A stretch of 64,000 nt of DNA, taken from Brumimicrobium oceani (GTDB lineage: Bacteria; Bacteroidota; Bacteroidia; Flavobacteriales_D; Crocinitomicaceae). A program made the translations under genes and the position numbers. The DNA lies in assembly GCF_003143775.1 (NCBI RefSeq), contig NZ_QFRJ01000008.1, positions 62,001-126,000 of the forward strand. The letters run 5' to 3'. The notes beneath the pieces were generated by a model. It did not search any database and was not told the DNA's origin. It saw only the letters and a list, made by a program, of their open reading frames with translations. Positions 36,847-45,999 of this stretch are shown piece by piece (positions within the stretch are counted from its first letter, which is position 1; each line of letters starts with the position of its first letter).

Positions 36847-38097
36847 TTATTTTAACTTTTTAAATATTGCGGAAGTGTTGTGTCCTCCAAAACCAAATGT
36901 ATTTGATAATGCTACATCGACTTTACGTTTTTGAGCGACATTAAATGTGAAATTCATTTTATTATCAATCTCAGGATCATCGGTGAAGTGATTAATCGTT
37001 GGCGGAACAATATCATGTTTCACAGCAAGAATACAAGCAATTGCTTCGATAGCACCTGCTGCACCTAGTAAGTGACCGGTCATTGATTTGGTAGAAGAGA
37101 TGTTAAGCTTGTAAGAATGGTCACCAAAAACTTGTTTTATTGCTTTTGGTTCAGCAATATCTCCCAATGGAGTAGAGGTACCATGAACATTTACATAATC
37201 TACATCTTCTGGTTGAAGTTCGGCATCTTTTAGTGCTTCAATCATTACATTTCTTGCGCCAATCCCATCAGGATGTGGTGCGGTAATATGGTAGGCATCA
37301 CTTGACATTCCACCACCTGCAACTTCAGCATAAATTTTAGCTCCACGCTTAATGGCGTGGTCATAATCTTCTAGGATAAGCGCACCTGCACCTTCACCTA
37401 AAACAAATCCATCTCTGTCTTTGTCGAATGGACGAGAAGCGGTTGTTGGATCATCGTTACGCATTGAAAGCGCACGTAAACCATTGAAACCACCAACGCC
37501 CATAATGTTTACAGCGGCTTCTGATCCACCAGTAACAATTGCATCCGCTTTTCCTAAACGAATTAGGTTGAAAGCATCAATAATTGCGTTTGTGGAAGAG
37601 GCACATGCTGAGACTGTTACATAGTTTGGGCCACGCAAACCATATTTAATTGAGATGTGCCCTGCAGCGATATCAGCAATCATTTTTGGAATAAAGAAAG
37701 GGTTGAACTTAGGTGTTCCATCGCCATTCAAGAAGTTTTCATGTTCATCTTGAAGTGTTTTTAATCCACCAATCCCAGAACCCCAAATTACTCCAATACG
37801 GTCGGTATTTGGTTCAGACTCCATTAACTTAGAATCAACCATGGCTTCCGTTGCGGAAACCATGGCATATTGAGAAAATTGATCTAATTTTCTAGCTTCT
37901 TTTCTGTCAATGAAGTTATTAACATCGAAATTTTTAATCTCGCAAGCAAACTGTGTCTTGAATTTAGATGCATCAAATTGTTGGATAGGTGCAGCACCAC
38001 TTTTACCAGATATAAGTCCGTCCCAATACTCTTCTAAAGTATTGCCAATAGGCGTCAAAGCTCCTAATCCTGTTACTACAACTCGTTTAAGTTCCAT
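36847..38097 (-). CDS. fabF: 3-oxoacyl-ACP synthase II
   Basis: A 416-aa ketoacyl synthase that condenses malonyl-ACP with acyl-ACP in fatty acid elongation. The catalytic triad is visible: Cys in TVSACASSTNAI, His in VNVHGTSTPLGD and His in KSMTGHLLGAAGAIEA. The C-terminus NTFGFGGHNTSAIF is characteristic. The length is normal. It is preceded by acpP and followed closely by rnc. Confidence 0.97.
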   Translation of the reverse strand: MELKRVVVTGLGALTPIGNTLEEYWDGLISGKSGAAPIQQFDASKFKTQFACEIKNFDVNNFIDRKEARKLDQFSQYAMVSATEAMVDSKLMESEPNTDRIGVIWGSGIGGLKTLQDEHENFLNGDGTPKFNPFFIPKMIADIAAGHISIKYGLRGPNYVTVSACASSTNAIIDAFNLIRLGKADAIVTGGSEAAVNIMGVGGFNGLRALSMRNDDPTTASRPFDKDRDGFVLGEGAGALILEDYDHAIKRGAKIYAEVAGGGMSSDAYHITAPHPDGIGARNVMIEALKDAELQPEDVDYVNVHGTSTPLGDIAEPKAIKQVFGDHSYKLNISSTKSMTGHLLGAAGAIEAIACILAVKHDIVPPTINHFTDDPEIDNKMNFTFNVAQKRKVDVALSNTFGFGGHNTSAIFKKLK

Positions 38098-38146
38098 GAA
38101 TTTAATCTAAATTAAAAATTACAGTTTGTTACCAAATTCTAAACGC

Positions 38147-38383
38147 TTATTTTGCGTGTTCTTCGATGTAAGATACTGCTTGACCTACAGTTTGAATGTT
38201 CTCTGCTTGGTCGTCAGGAATAGCAATGTTAAATTCTTTTTCGAATTCCATAATTAGCTCAACTGTGTCTAGAGAATCTGCTCCTAGATCATTTGTGAAT
38301 GAAGCTTCTGTTGTTACTTCTGCTTCTTCTACACCCAACTTATCAATAATAATTGATACAACTCTTGATTTAATATCAGACAT
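38147..38383 (-). CDS. acpP: Acyl carrier protein
   Basis: A 78-aa acidic protein that carries growing acyl chains on 4'-phosphopantetheine. The attachment site is Ser37 in [14 protein letters not shown]. The length and composition are typical. It heads the acpP-fabF-rnc group and is 49 bases from fabF. Confidence 0.98.
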   Translation of the reverse strand: MSDIKSRVVSIIIDKLGVEEAEVTTEASFTNDLGADSLDTVELIMEFEKEFNIAIPDDQAENIQTVGQAVSYIEEHAK

Positions 38384-38613
38384 TTTTCCTATTTTTAAAG
38401 GGTTAATTCAGCCTGCAAAGAAATAATTTATGTTTTGAAATTCAAAATTTAAACATAAATTTATGCTTTCCAATGCTTCTTTAGCCCAAAGATTACTTGT
38501 TATTACTGCTCTGTAGAGCTTTTTTATTATTACTAATTCGTTTAGTAACGGGTTAAAGATAGAAAAAAAAATGATTTTGCACGCCAATTTTATGATTGCT
38601 GATTTTAAAAAAA

Positions 38614-38621
38614 TAACTTTG
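38614..38621 (+). promoter_or_regulatory. Candidate -7 box before engB
   Basis: TAACTTTG fits the Bacteroidota TAnnTTTG consensus and lies 15 bases before the ATG at 38637. No clear TTTG -33 partner is at ideal spacing, so support is modest. Confidence 0.35.
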
Positions 38622-38636
38622 TGAAAAATTGATGTT

Positions 38637-39242
38637 ATGGTGATTCATTCGGCAGAGTTTGTGATTAGTAATACAGAGATAGAAAAGTGCCCTAAGCCTG
38701 ATCTGCCCGAGTATGCTTTTATTGGTCGTTCTAATGTGGGGAAATCTTCACTGATTAATATGTTGACGAATCACAAAAAATTGGCCAAGACCTCTGGTAG
38801 GCCAGGGAAAACACAATTAATTAATCATTTTATCATTAATAAAGAATGGTTTCTCGTGGATTTACCGGGCTATGGTTACGCAAAAACTTCCAAAACCAAT
38901 AGGAAGAAGTGGGAAAAATTCATTGAAGAATATTTGTTGACCAGAGAAAATCTTTTGAACACTTTCGTTTTAATTGATAGCAGGCTTGAACCACAAAAAA
39001 TTGACTTGGAGTTTATGGAGTGGTGTGCGACTGAAGGCTTACCTTTTTCAATGGTTTTTACGAAAAGTGATAAAATGTCGGCTGTTGAATTAGATAAAAA
39101 AATCGCGAAGTATAAACGAGAGATGTTAAAACAGTGGGAAGTGATGCCGCCTTATTTTGTTACATCCAGTGTCTCTGCAAAAGGTAGGGATGATGTGATG
39201 GATTATATTTCTGAAATAAATGAAGTGTTTGATCCGGAGTAG
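38637..39242 (+). CDS. engB: Ribosome biogenesis GTP-binding protein EngB (YihA/YsxC)
   Basis: A 201-aa TRAFAC-class GTPase needed for 50S subunit assembly. The G motifs are in order: [16 protein letters not shown] (G1, near residue 29), [13 protein letters not shown] (G3) and VFTKSDKMS (G4). [14 protein letters not shown] carries the switch I Thr region. The length is standard. It stands alone on the plus strand and ends 5 bases before a strong bidirectional hairpin. Confidence 0.96.
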   Translation: MVIHSAEFVISNTEIEKCPKPDLPEYAFIGRSNVGKSSLINMLTNHKKLAKTSGRPGKTQLINHFIINKEWFLVDLPGYGYAKTSKTNRKKWEKFIEEYLLTRENLLNTFVLIDSRLEPQKIDLEFMEWCATEGLPFSMVFTKSDKMSAVELDKKIAKYKREMLKQWEVMPPYFVTSSVSAKGRDDVMDYISEINEVFDPE

Positions 39243-39246
39243 AATA

Positions 39247-39300
39247 TTTTTTTCACATTGTAGAGGCGCAATGCATTGCGCTCTACAATGTGAAAAAAAA
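39247..39300. terminator. Long bidirectional hairpin with palindromic core
   Basis: TTTTTTTCACATTGTAGAG and the inverse CTCTACAATGTGAAAAAAA flank GCGCAATGCATTGCG. The stem is about 26 bp with one bulged G. It lies between engB (end 39242) and the convergent gene at 39301, with T-runs in both directions. The core resembles dispersed palindromes I recall from Bacteroidota. Confidence 0.75.
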
Positions 39301-39915
39301 TTATTTAAACCATCTGCTCTTATAGATTGAATTTCTATAATCGTCTAAAATTTCGTTTCCGTTTCTACCTCTAAATTTCTTAATCCATTTTGGGTAGCCT
39401 GTATGTACCTTTTGTTCGTATTCTTTATGAAAAATGGGAATAATGGCTAAGAAATGCACTTCCTTTCCATTGATGATTATCGGATTAAAAATATCTTCTA
39501 ATTCAATTGGGTCAGATAAAAGGAAATTGTCCTGCTTCATCGTTTCTGAAATTTGATGTGAAGGGTTTCCGTTGGCAATCGTGTGTCCTGGACCATACCA
39601 AGTTTCACTTTCTACAACATTTTTGGTCAATTTTTGAATAACTTTTAAAGGCCACATCATGTTTTCGTTTTCTGTGTCATTTAAGTCCCAATATCCCGGT
39701 AAGCAGAAAAATATTTCGGTATGTTTTCTATCTTGATACCTTTCATTTACTGGCATTTCGTATAATGACAAACCGTTTGTGCAAATGATGGTCAAAGGAA
39801 ACTTCTTTTCTATGTCAATTTTTAATAAATCGATATAGTCTTCTTCCCCAATCGGATAGTCATTTACCCGATGTTCACCAAACCTTTTTTCTAATGCTGA
39901 TTTTAAATCGCTCAT
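39301..39915 (-). CDS. Suppressor of fused (SUFU) domain protein
   Basis: A 204-aa protein matching the bacterial SUFU domain, with PLTIICTNGLSLYEMPVNE, TEIFFCLPGYWDLND, ESETWYGPGHTIANGNP and VHFLAIIPIFHKEYEQKVH. Bacterial members are often immunity proteins or parts of polymorphic-toxin loci, but no toxin is next to it here. It is a single gene between engB and menB, and its function is not known. Confidence 0.82.
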   Translation of the reverse strand: MSDLKSALEKRFGEHRVNDYPIGEEDYIDLLKIDIEKKFPLTIICTNGLSLYEMPVNERYQDRKHTEIFFCLPGYWDLNDTENENMMWPLKVIQKLTKNVVESETWYGPGHTIANGNPSHQISETMKQDNFLLSDPIELEDIFNPIIINGKEVHFLAIIPIFHKEYEQKVHTGYPKWIKKFRGRNGNEILDDYRNSIYKSRWFK

Positions 39916-40002
39916 TGTATTTTGTTATCGTTCATCCTTAATTGGAATTGATTTAATTCCTAAATGATCAAGATTTTGCGTAAGTAAATGTGGTTTTCTA
40001 GA

Positions 40003-40851
40003 CTAAGGAATCCATTTGGTGTCAGAGAAGTCTGGTTTACGTTTCTCCAAAAATGCATTTCGACCTTCTTTTGCTTCGTCTGTCATGTAGGCCAAACGTG
40101 TGGCCTCTCCAGCAAAAACTTGTTGCCCAACCATTCCATCATCGGTTAAATTCATCGCGAATTTCAACATTTTGATTGAAGTAGGAGATTTAGCTAATAT
40201 TTCCTGGGCCCATTCATAAGCAGTGTCTTCTAATTCATCATGTGGAATTGCAGCATTTACCATTCCCATATCTACAGCGTCTTGTGCCGAATAATTGCGA
40301 CCTAAAAAGAAGATTTCACGTGCTTTTTTCTGTCCTACCATTTTTGCAAGATAAGCAGAACCATAACCACCATCAAAACTCGTTACATCAGCGTCAGTTT
40401 GTTTGAAAATTGCGTGTTCTTTACTCGCTAAAGTCATGTCGCAAACCACGTGAAGCGAGTGTCCACCACCAACTGCCCATCCTGGAACTACTGCAATAAC
40501 TACTTTTGGCATAAAACGAATTAAACGTTGAACTTCAAGAATATTTAAGCGGTGCATTCCGTCTTCTCCAACATATCCTTTGTGTCCTCTTGCTTTTTGA
40601 TCGCCTCCAGAACAGAATGAGTAAACCCCATCTTTGCTACTTGGACCTTCAGCAGACAATAAAACCACTCCAATGGAAGTGTCTTCTTGTGCGTCATAAA
40701 ACGCTTCGTATAATTCAGATGTAGTTTTAGGTCTGAATGCATTTCTAACATCAGGTCTATTAAATGCTATTCTCGCTACACCATTTGATTTTTTATATGT
40801 TATATCTTCAAATTCTTTTACTGTTTTCCAATCTGCTTTTGCCATAATCAA
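40003..40851 (-). CDS. menB: 1,4-dihydroxy-2-naphthoyl-CoA synthase
   Basis: A 282-aa crotonase-fold enzyme that cyclises o-succinylbenzoyl-CoA in menaquinone synthesis. VYSFCSGGDQKARGHKGYVG is a MenB hallmark, followed by VVPGWAVGGGHSLHVVCD and TDADVTSFDGGYGSAYLAKM. The length fits. No other men gene is adjacent. Menaquinone is the usual quinone of this phylum. Confidence 0.95.
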   Translation of the reverse strand: MIMAKADWKTVKEFEDITYKKSNGVARIAFNRPDVRNAFRPKTTSELYEAFYDAQEDTSIGVVLLSAEGPSSKDGVYSFCSGGDQKARGHKGYVGEDGMHRLNILEVQRLIRFMPKVVIAVVPGWAVGGGHSLHVVCDMTLASKEHAIFKQTDADVTSFDGGYGSAYLAKMVGQKKAREIFFLGRNYSAQDAVDMGMVNAAIPHDELEDTAYEWAQEILAKSPTSIKMLKFAMNLTDDGMVGQQVFAGEATRLAYMTDEAKEGRNAFLEKRKPDFSDTKWIP

Positions 40852-40954
40852 AATTTTGGGTGAAGTTAAGGAAAATTAGAAGAATTGTGGAGTAGTGAAT
40901 GTCGGAAAATGAAGGAATCTAATATATCTAAAATTTAAGCGGAATTTTCTAAAC

Positions 40955-41407
40955 TTAGAAGTTTTTTATTCTCAAATCGTAATTGAAATTTTTAATTTCT
41001 ATCAATTGAAAAGCCTTTTCTATCAATGATGGATTTAGAATGAAATTGTATTCTTCCGGAATTACAATAGAAGGAGCTTTTATAATTCCAATATTGTTTT
41101 TAAATAATTCTGTTCCCATCGTTTTTGTAGAATAGGGTGAGGGAGTTGCGTTCCAGTTGGTCGGGATTTCATTTGGCGTAATTTCGTGCAAATATTTATC
41201 GTCGATTTCAAAAACACAAAGACTTAAATCTTTTGGTATGTATTCTATATTTATGTTCACGGAATATTCTAAAACCGCTAAGGCACGACTTTCAGAAGTG
41301 TAAATACATGGCGTGTCAATGTGATTCCATCTCCCACCATACAATTTTGCACCGGTTCCTCCCAGGTCTTTGGCGTATTCTGTTTTACTTATTCTGTAGA
41401 CCTTCAT
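40955..41407 (-). CDS. RES domain toxin
   Basis: A 150-aa protein with the RES family pattern: MKVYRISKTEYAKDLGGTGA, LYGGRWNH, YTSESRALAVLEYSV and a late IVIPEEYNFILNP. The conserved Arg, Glu and Ser that name the family are visible. Characterised RES toxins degrade NAD+ (ADP-ribosyltransferase-like fold). It follows a Xre-type antitoxin gene by 64 bases on the same strand, forming a RES-Xre toxin-antitoxin module. Confidence 0.9.
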   Translation of the reverse strand: MKVYRISKTEYAKDLGGTGAKLYGGRWNHIDTPCIYTSESRALAVLEYSVNINIEYIPKDLSLCVFEIDDKYLHEITPNEIPTNWNATPSPYSTKTMGTELFKNNIGIIKAPSIVIPEEYNFILNPSLIEKAFQLIEIKNFNYDLRIKNF

Positions 41408-41471
41408 TCTTTATTTAAATCTTTTAAGCGCGATTTATAATCTTAATTTTTGCTCTACTATCAAAAAGAGC

Positions 41472-41945
41472 CTAAGAATATACACCATAAGCAATTCTGC
41501 CAATTAAATTGTGAATTTCTTCTCTTCCATATTGATTAGTGGTAAAATCGAAAGGCACTTTACCTCCTAAAGCTTGATTTGGAGAAAACATCCATTCATT
41601 AAATTTGGTGTTTTCATCGAATACAGAATAGCCAAAAGAATATAAATCAGCTAAAGCAAGAATTTTTTCGCTGATGGTATCGTTGAATTTTTCACTTCCT
41701 TTTTTGTTGATTAAAGTGGAACGCGTAACGGATAATGCTAAAGCCAATGCGTCGTAATCTAAATTGGCCATTTTCTTGAAAAGCACCAGGTAAGACTTTG
41801 AAATTCTATTTTCAATAATATCCATTTTTTGTGTGCTTGTAAGACTGTGAATGGGGACCTGAGTGTTCACTCCCGAGTAATATTGGGTGGGCGCTTCTTT
41901 TACAAAGCTGAGGTTTTCTTCGGTATATAAATATTTTTTTGACAT
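41472..41945 (-). CDS. Xre/MbcA/ParS-type antitoxin (DUF2384)
   Basis: A 157-aa protein with a helix-turn-helix-like region (DYDALALALSVTRSTLINK) and a C-terminal toxin-binding domain (ILALADLYSFGYSVFDE, FNEWMFSPNQALGGKVPFDF, TNQYGREEIHNLIGRIAYGV). This is the usual cognate antitoxin of RES toxins. It lies upstream of the toxin gene. The promoter region 41946-41986 has repeated AGTAT/ATACT half-sites and suggests autorepression. Confidence 0.9.
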   Translation of the reverse strand: MSKKYLYTEENLSFVKEAPTQYYSGVNTQVPIHSLTSTQKMDIIENRISKSYLVLFKKMANLDYDALALALSVTRSTLINKKGSEKFNDTISEKILALADLYSFGYSVFDENTKFNEWMFSPNQALGGKVPFDFTTNQYGREEIHNLIGRIAYGVYS

Positions 41946-41986
41946 GGGAGTATGTTTTTATACTTTCTATAGTACAAATATACTCC
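41946..41986 (-). promoter_or_regulatory. Promoter and operator candidate of the RES-Xre module
   Basis: On the minus strand TATATTTG (41975-41982) fits the -7 consensus 30 bases from the antitoxin ATG. Around it GGAGTAT (41947-41953) and ATACTCC (41980-41986) are inverse copies, and AGTAT at 41949 and ATACT at 41960 form a further inverted pair. Overlap of the half-sites with the promoter suggests binding by the antitoxin complex. The rest of 41987-42183 is plain AT-rich sequence without features. Confidence 0.5.
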
Positions 41987-42183
41987 TTTTTTTTCGATTT
42001 TACAATTATTAAAATAATTTATCCTCAATTAGTTTCTGATTATCAGTGGTTAGGGTTCTCATACCTTTCTTTTTGATCAGTAGAATATTGAGCTACTATT
42101 TTCTACTGTAGTGTTTAGTTGATGATAAGCAACCACAAAAAGATAGGATTTGTTATAATAGGAAACCAATCCTAATAAAATTA

Positions 42184-42533
42184 AGATGCTTACAGGGAAA
42201 TTTACCAGCTGTTTAATGTGCTAAAATAAAAAGTAATCTCTTTAACTTGGTCAAATCCTTCCATAGTTGAAAATATTAATTTTCAACTATGATCAGGATG
42301 ACAGTTGTGGATGTTGGGAGGCAAGCGAGAGGGGAAAAGCAAAAGCGTTAGAGCACTTTTGCTTTTCCCCTCTCGCATGAAGTATGACCCTAGCCTTATG
42401 TCATCCTGAAGTGATTTTCTTTTTTCAACTGGTTGGAAATAGAAACTTGCGAAGGATCATGTCAGTTAATTGACTATTCACATTATTGATGGATTAGATA
42501 TATTTACTGGTAAAGTAAAATACAGGTATCAAA
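42184..42533. mobile_element. Nested palindromic MITE-like element, copy 2 (complete)
   Basis: About 350 bp, in the same orientation as copy 1. The left end reads ATGCTTACAGGGAAATTTACC and the right TTTACTGGTAAAGTAAAATA. Inside are ATCCTTCCATAGTTGAAAAT, GATCAGGATGACAG with TGTCATCCTGAAG, and a central 23-bp stem (42325-42347 with 42354-42376) with one mismatch. AAAATTAA stands at both 42177-42184 and 42531-42538 and may be a target-site duplication, though such AT-rich words arise by chance. Confidence 0.75.
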
Positions 42534-42563
42534 ATTAAAGGAAGACCTATTTCGCATTACAGC

Positions 42564-44423
42564 CTATCCTTTTCTCCAAACGTATCTCACACCTAGTGTA
42601 AACCATCTTGGAGGCATTGGAACAGCTCCGGCTTCTACGTATTTTGCATCAAGAATATTACTTACATCTGCATAAATTGAAAAGTCTTTGATGTCATAAT
42701 TTGCTCTTACACTCAATAAATTATATGGCGTATTTAATTCTCTTTCGATGAATCTATTGTTGATTTGAATAGAAAAATCAGCGTAAGCATAATTCAATCC
42801 GATAATCAATTGATTTCTTAATGATTCCAAAACGTATTTCGATTGAATATTTTCTTCTGATTTATAACTGGGTTGAAGGAAGGTGTAATTGACATTATAT
42901 CCAATACTGTGCTTATTTTTAATTCTGAATTGTTGTGAAACATTCGCATGAATTCCGTGTACTAAATTTTCTCCAATATTGATAGGTGAATAAGGTAAGG
43001 CCGGCGTTTCTCTCACCCAATCGATATAATTGCTGATTGAACGGTAGAAGTAACCACCTTTAATTTTGAGTGTTTTTCTCTTGTATTGAAAATTGGCTTC
43101 ATAGGCCCAAGCATCTTCAGGTTGAATATTTGGGTTTCCAACATTGGCCGGAGCTTGATTCAAGTATAAATCCGTAAATGATGGAATTCTTTGTCCTGAA
43201 CCCGCACTAGCATAGATTTTCCAATTTGGAGAAAAACGATAAGCGAAATCTATTCCTGGATAGACTTGCCAGTCATAGTCTGTATTATAATTCACATAAG
43301 TTCCTGCAGTTAAAATTAGCTTTCGCCAAAATACTTTTCTGTATTCTAGTGAAATTCCGTGATTATCTCTTGTGTGTTGACCAATATTTGAACTGTTGAT
43401 TTCATCAAAACGAGATTCCCAACCCAATCCGAAATCACCAATTTTTGTTTCAACACTTGTGTTTAATTCTGCCATAAAAGCATTGGCATAATGTTTTGAA
43501 CGTGCGATATCAATGTCTTTTCCTAAATAACGATAATCATCTTCATTGTATCGATTACTGATTCTTGGAGAAATTTTAAATCTGCCCAATTGATGGGTTG
43601 AAGAAAGGCTAAATAAAGTGGTTTCCACAGTTTCATGAGAATTGAAATCTCCAGGAGCTGCATAAAATCCATTCGCACCAAAGTCGCTATAAGTGTAACC
43701 GCCCATCCATTCTATGCCGTTTTTGACGTTTACTTTGTGTTTTCCTGCATAAAAAAGTCGTGTGTTATTTTGAGCGGTGTTGTAACGTTGACCATTATAA
43801 GAATCTTGACTCATTGTGATTAAATGATTCTGTTTTTTGGTGTTGAAATTTCCTGTCAATTGAAGGCCGCCACCTCCATAAATACCTTCTCCATCTCCCT
43901 TTTCTTTTTCTTCAAAAGAGGAACCTGCATAAGTATTTACCGCCACAAAAGATTGCTCATCGCTTTTGGTTACTATGTTTATCGTGCCAGTTAGTGCATT
44001 AATTCCATAAACTCTAGCAGCTGGACCGCGCAAAACTTCAATGCGCTCAATTGCATCTAATGGGATGGGAATATTCATCATATTATGCGCTGTTTGGGCG
44101 TCTAATAATTTTACACCGTTCAGCAAGACAAGCGTTTGTTCAAATGAACCTCCGTCAATGCTAATGTCTGCTTGGTTTCCGAAAGGACCTCGTTGACGCA
44201 CATCAACACCACCAACATAGGCCAGCAACTCGTTTACAGTTCTTGCAGGAAGCTTTTTAATTTCTTCTGCCGTAAGCACATCTATATTTCTTGTGGCTTG
44301 ATTAAATGGAGTTTCTAATCTGTTCCCTTGAATAATTACCTCTTCATAAGTTGTTGTTTCTTTTTGTGAAAAGACGGTAAGTGTTGAAATTATGAATACG
44401 GATAAAGCTATTGTTTTCTTCAT
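42564..44423 (-). CDS. TonB-dependent outer-membrane receptor
   Basis: A 619-aa receptor with signal peptide IALSVFIISTLTVFSQ. A plug domain (TRNIDVLTAEEIKKLPARTV, GGVDVRQRGPFGNQADISID, DAIERIEVLRGPAARVYGIN, TGTINIVTKS) is followed by a 22-strand-type barrel ending in AKYVEAGAVPMPPRWFTLGV and an aromatic C-terminus. The size fits a small BtuB-like vitamin or siderophore receptor rather than SusC. It is divergent from a MocR/PdxR-like regulator with 103 bases between. A substrate related to that regulator (an amine or vitamin B6) is a hypothesis only. Confidence 0.9.
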   Translation of the reverse strand: MKKTIALSVFIISTLTVFSQKETTTYEEVIIQGNRLETPFNQATRNIDVLTAEEIKKLPARTVNELLAYVGGVDVRQRGPFGNQADISIDGGSFEQTLVLLNGVKLLDAQTAHNMMNIPIPLDAIERIEVLRGPAARVYGINALTGTINIVTKSDEQSFVAVNTYAGSSFEEKEKGDGEGIYGGGGLQLTGNFNTKKQNHLITMSQDSYNGQRYNTAQNNTRLFYAGKHKVNVKNGIEWMGGYTYSDFGANGFYAAPGDFNSHETVETTLFSLSSTHQLGRFKISPRISNRYNEDDYRYLGKDIDIARSKHYANAFMAELNTSVETKIGDFGLGWESRFDEINSSNIGQHTRDNHGISLEYRKVFWRKLILTAGTYVNYNTDYDWQVYPGIDFAYRFSPNWKIYASAGSGQRIPSFTDLYLNQAPANVGNPNIQPEDAWAYEANFQYKRKTLKIKGGYFYRSISNYIDWVRETPALPYSPINIGENLVHGIHANVSQQFRIKNKHSIGYNVNYTFLQPSYKSEENIQSKYVLESLRNQLIIGLNYAYADFSIQINNRFIERELNTPYNLLSVRANYDIKDFSIYADVSNILDAKYVEAGAVPMPPRWFTLGVRYVWRKG

Positions 44424-44472
44424 TTTAAATAAATTCTAAAATACTATTTCTTATTATTTTCGGCAAAGGTGC

Positions 44473-44529
44473 TATATTTGAAATTCTTAGCTGTAGTCCA
44501 GTTTTGTAAACCAATGTAGTCCAGATTTG
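44473..44529 (+). promoter_or_regulatory. Direct-repeat operator candidate and promoter of the MocR-type gene
   Basis: TGTAGTCCAGTTTTG (44492-44506) is repeated as TGTAGTCCAGATTTG (44515-44529), 23 bases apart, about two helical turns. MocR/PdxR/GabR regulators bind direct repeats of this sort. TATATTTG (44473-44480) fits a -7 box for the plus-strand gene. The repeats lie downstream of it and upstream of the divergent TonB receptor gene, which would allow autoregulation and control of the receptor. Confidence 0.55.
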
Positions 44530-45993
44530 ATTTCAATAACTCAATTTATTCGCATAGACAGAAGAAAGTCTGATTCGCTTTATCTTCAAATTGCTTATCA
44601 GCTCATCAACGCTGTTCAACGAGGTTTGATTCCAGTAGGTGTGAAACTGCCGGGAACACGTGTATGGAGCGAGGAATTGGGAGTCCATCGGAAAACAATT
44701 GTAACCGCTTTTGAAGAATTGGAAGCACAAAATTGGATAGTAATAAAGCCTAAAGTGGGCGCTTTTGTTCAAAATCCTGAGTTAAAATCTGTAAAAAGTA
44801 CCCAATTGGCTTCAAATCTTCGTGATTCCACGAAAAATGCAAAGTTTTCATTTAATAAGTCATTTATACTTTCTTCGCCATTCGAAAATGAGAAGAGTAA
44901 AATGGTGTGCAATGACGGTCAGCCAGATTATAGAATTATAAAAACCCAAGAGTTATCTCGTTTTTATAGTGGAGCTTTGAAACGCAGGAATATTCAGAGT
45001 AATATTGGGAATTATGCCATTCAGGAGAATGATTTTTTTAAGGAACAGCTCAGTTTCTATTTGAATCTTTCCCGAGGTTTTCACATTTCGAAAGCACATT
45101 TGCTTGTTGCGAAAAGTAGAGAAATGCTTTTTTACACTTTAGCAAAAATGTTGTTCAAAGAAAATGATGTTGTTTTGGTTGGGGAATTAAGTTTTTTCTC
45201 CATGAATATGGTTTTCGCACAAGAAAAAGTAAAGATTAAAACAGTTCCTTTGGAGAAGGATGGGATAGACGTTTCTTACATCACAGAAAATTTTAAGAAG
45301 GGAGAATTGCGCTGTGTTTATTTGAATCCGCAGCAAAGTTATCCTAGTACTTCTGTTTTGTCAATGGAGAAAAGGAAAGCCTTGATTGAATTGGCGGAGG
45401 AATATGATTTTGTCATAATTGAGGACAGCGAAGATTTTGAATTCAACTACGAAAAACAGGTTGATTTACCAATGGCTGCTAGCAATTCCAACGGACGAAT
45501 CATTCATTTGGGTTCACTTGGAAAACATTTACATCCCACATTTCAGTTGAATTTTATGATGGCTCCACCCGATTTTGTGGAAGAAGCCAAAAAGCATGTT
45601 TCTGTTTTAAATCCACAAGGGAATTTTGTGTTGGAACAAGCCTTAGGAGAAATGATTGCAGAAGGAGATTTTTTTCGTTATCAAAAGAAAGCGTTGAAAA
45701 TCTATAAAGAAAGAATGATGCATTTTGAATCCTTGTTAAAGCACTATTTTGGAGACTTAATTCAATTGGAAAGACCGAAAAATGGTTTTGCTTTTTGGAT
45801 AGAATTTAAAAAGCAAATTTCATTAACCCAACTTGCACAAGAATTGAAAAAACGTGATGTTTTCCTCCCAAGATTATGTATGTACCAAAACAAGAATCAA
45901 ACAGCACTTCGATTGGGATTTGCTCATTGGAATTTGGAGGAAATGGAAGAGTTTGTGGAGTTGTTTTGGGAAGGGTACAAGGAAATAACATAA
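44527..45993 (+). CDS. MocR/PdxR-type regulator (GntR HTH plus aminotransferase domain)
   Basis: A 488-aa regulator. Residues 1-80 form a GntR winged helix (LYLQIAYQLINAVQRGLIPV, LGVHRKTIVTAFEELEAQNW). The rest is a type I PLP-dependent aminotransferase-like domain (CVYLNPQQSYPSTSVLSMEK, FVIIEDSEDFEFN). The likely PLP-binding lysine is in HLGSLGKHLHP near residue 332. The start is a TTG at 44527 with no in-frame ATG nearby. Such proteins sense PLP or an amino compound and often activate a neighbour; here the neighbour is the TonB receptor. Confidence 0.88.
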   Translation: MISITQFIRIDRRKSDSLYLQIAYQLINAVQRGLIPVGVKLPGTRVWSEELGVHRKTIVTAFEELEAQNWIVIKPKVGAFVQNPELKSVKSTQLASNLRDSTKNAKFSFNKSFILSSPFENEKSKMVCNDGQPDYRIIKTQELSRFYSGALKRRNIQSNIGNYAIQENDFFKEQLSFYLNLSRGFHISKAHLLVAKSREMLFYTLAKMLFKENDVVLVGELSFFSMNMVFAQEKVKIKTVPLEKDGIDVSYITENFKKGELRCVYLNPQQSYPSTSVLSMEKRKALIELAEEYDFVIIEDSEDFEFNYEKQVDLPMAASNSNGRIIHLGSLGKHLHPTFQLNFMMAPPDFVEEAKKHVSVLNPQGNFVLEQALGEMIAEGDFFRYQKKALKIYKERMMHFESLLKHYFGDLIQLERPKNGFAFWIEFKKQISLTQLAQELKKRDVFLPRLCMYQNKNQTALRLGFAHWNLEEMEEFVELFWEGYKEIT

Positions 45994-45999
45994 AAAAAA

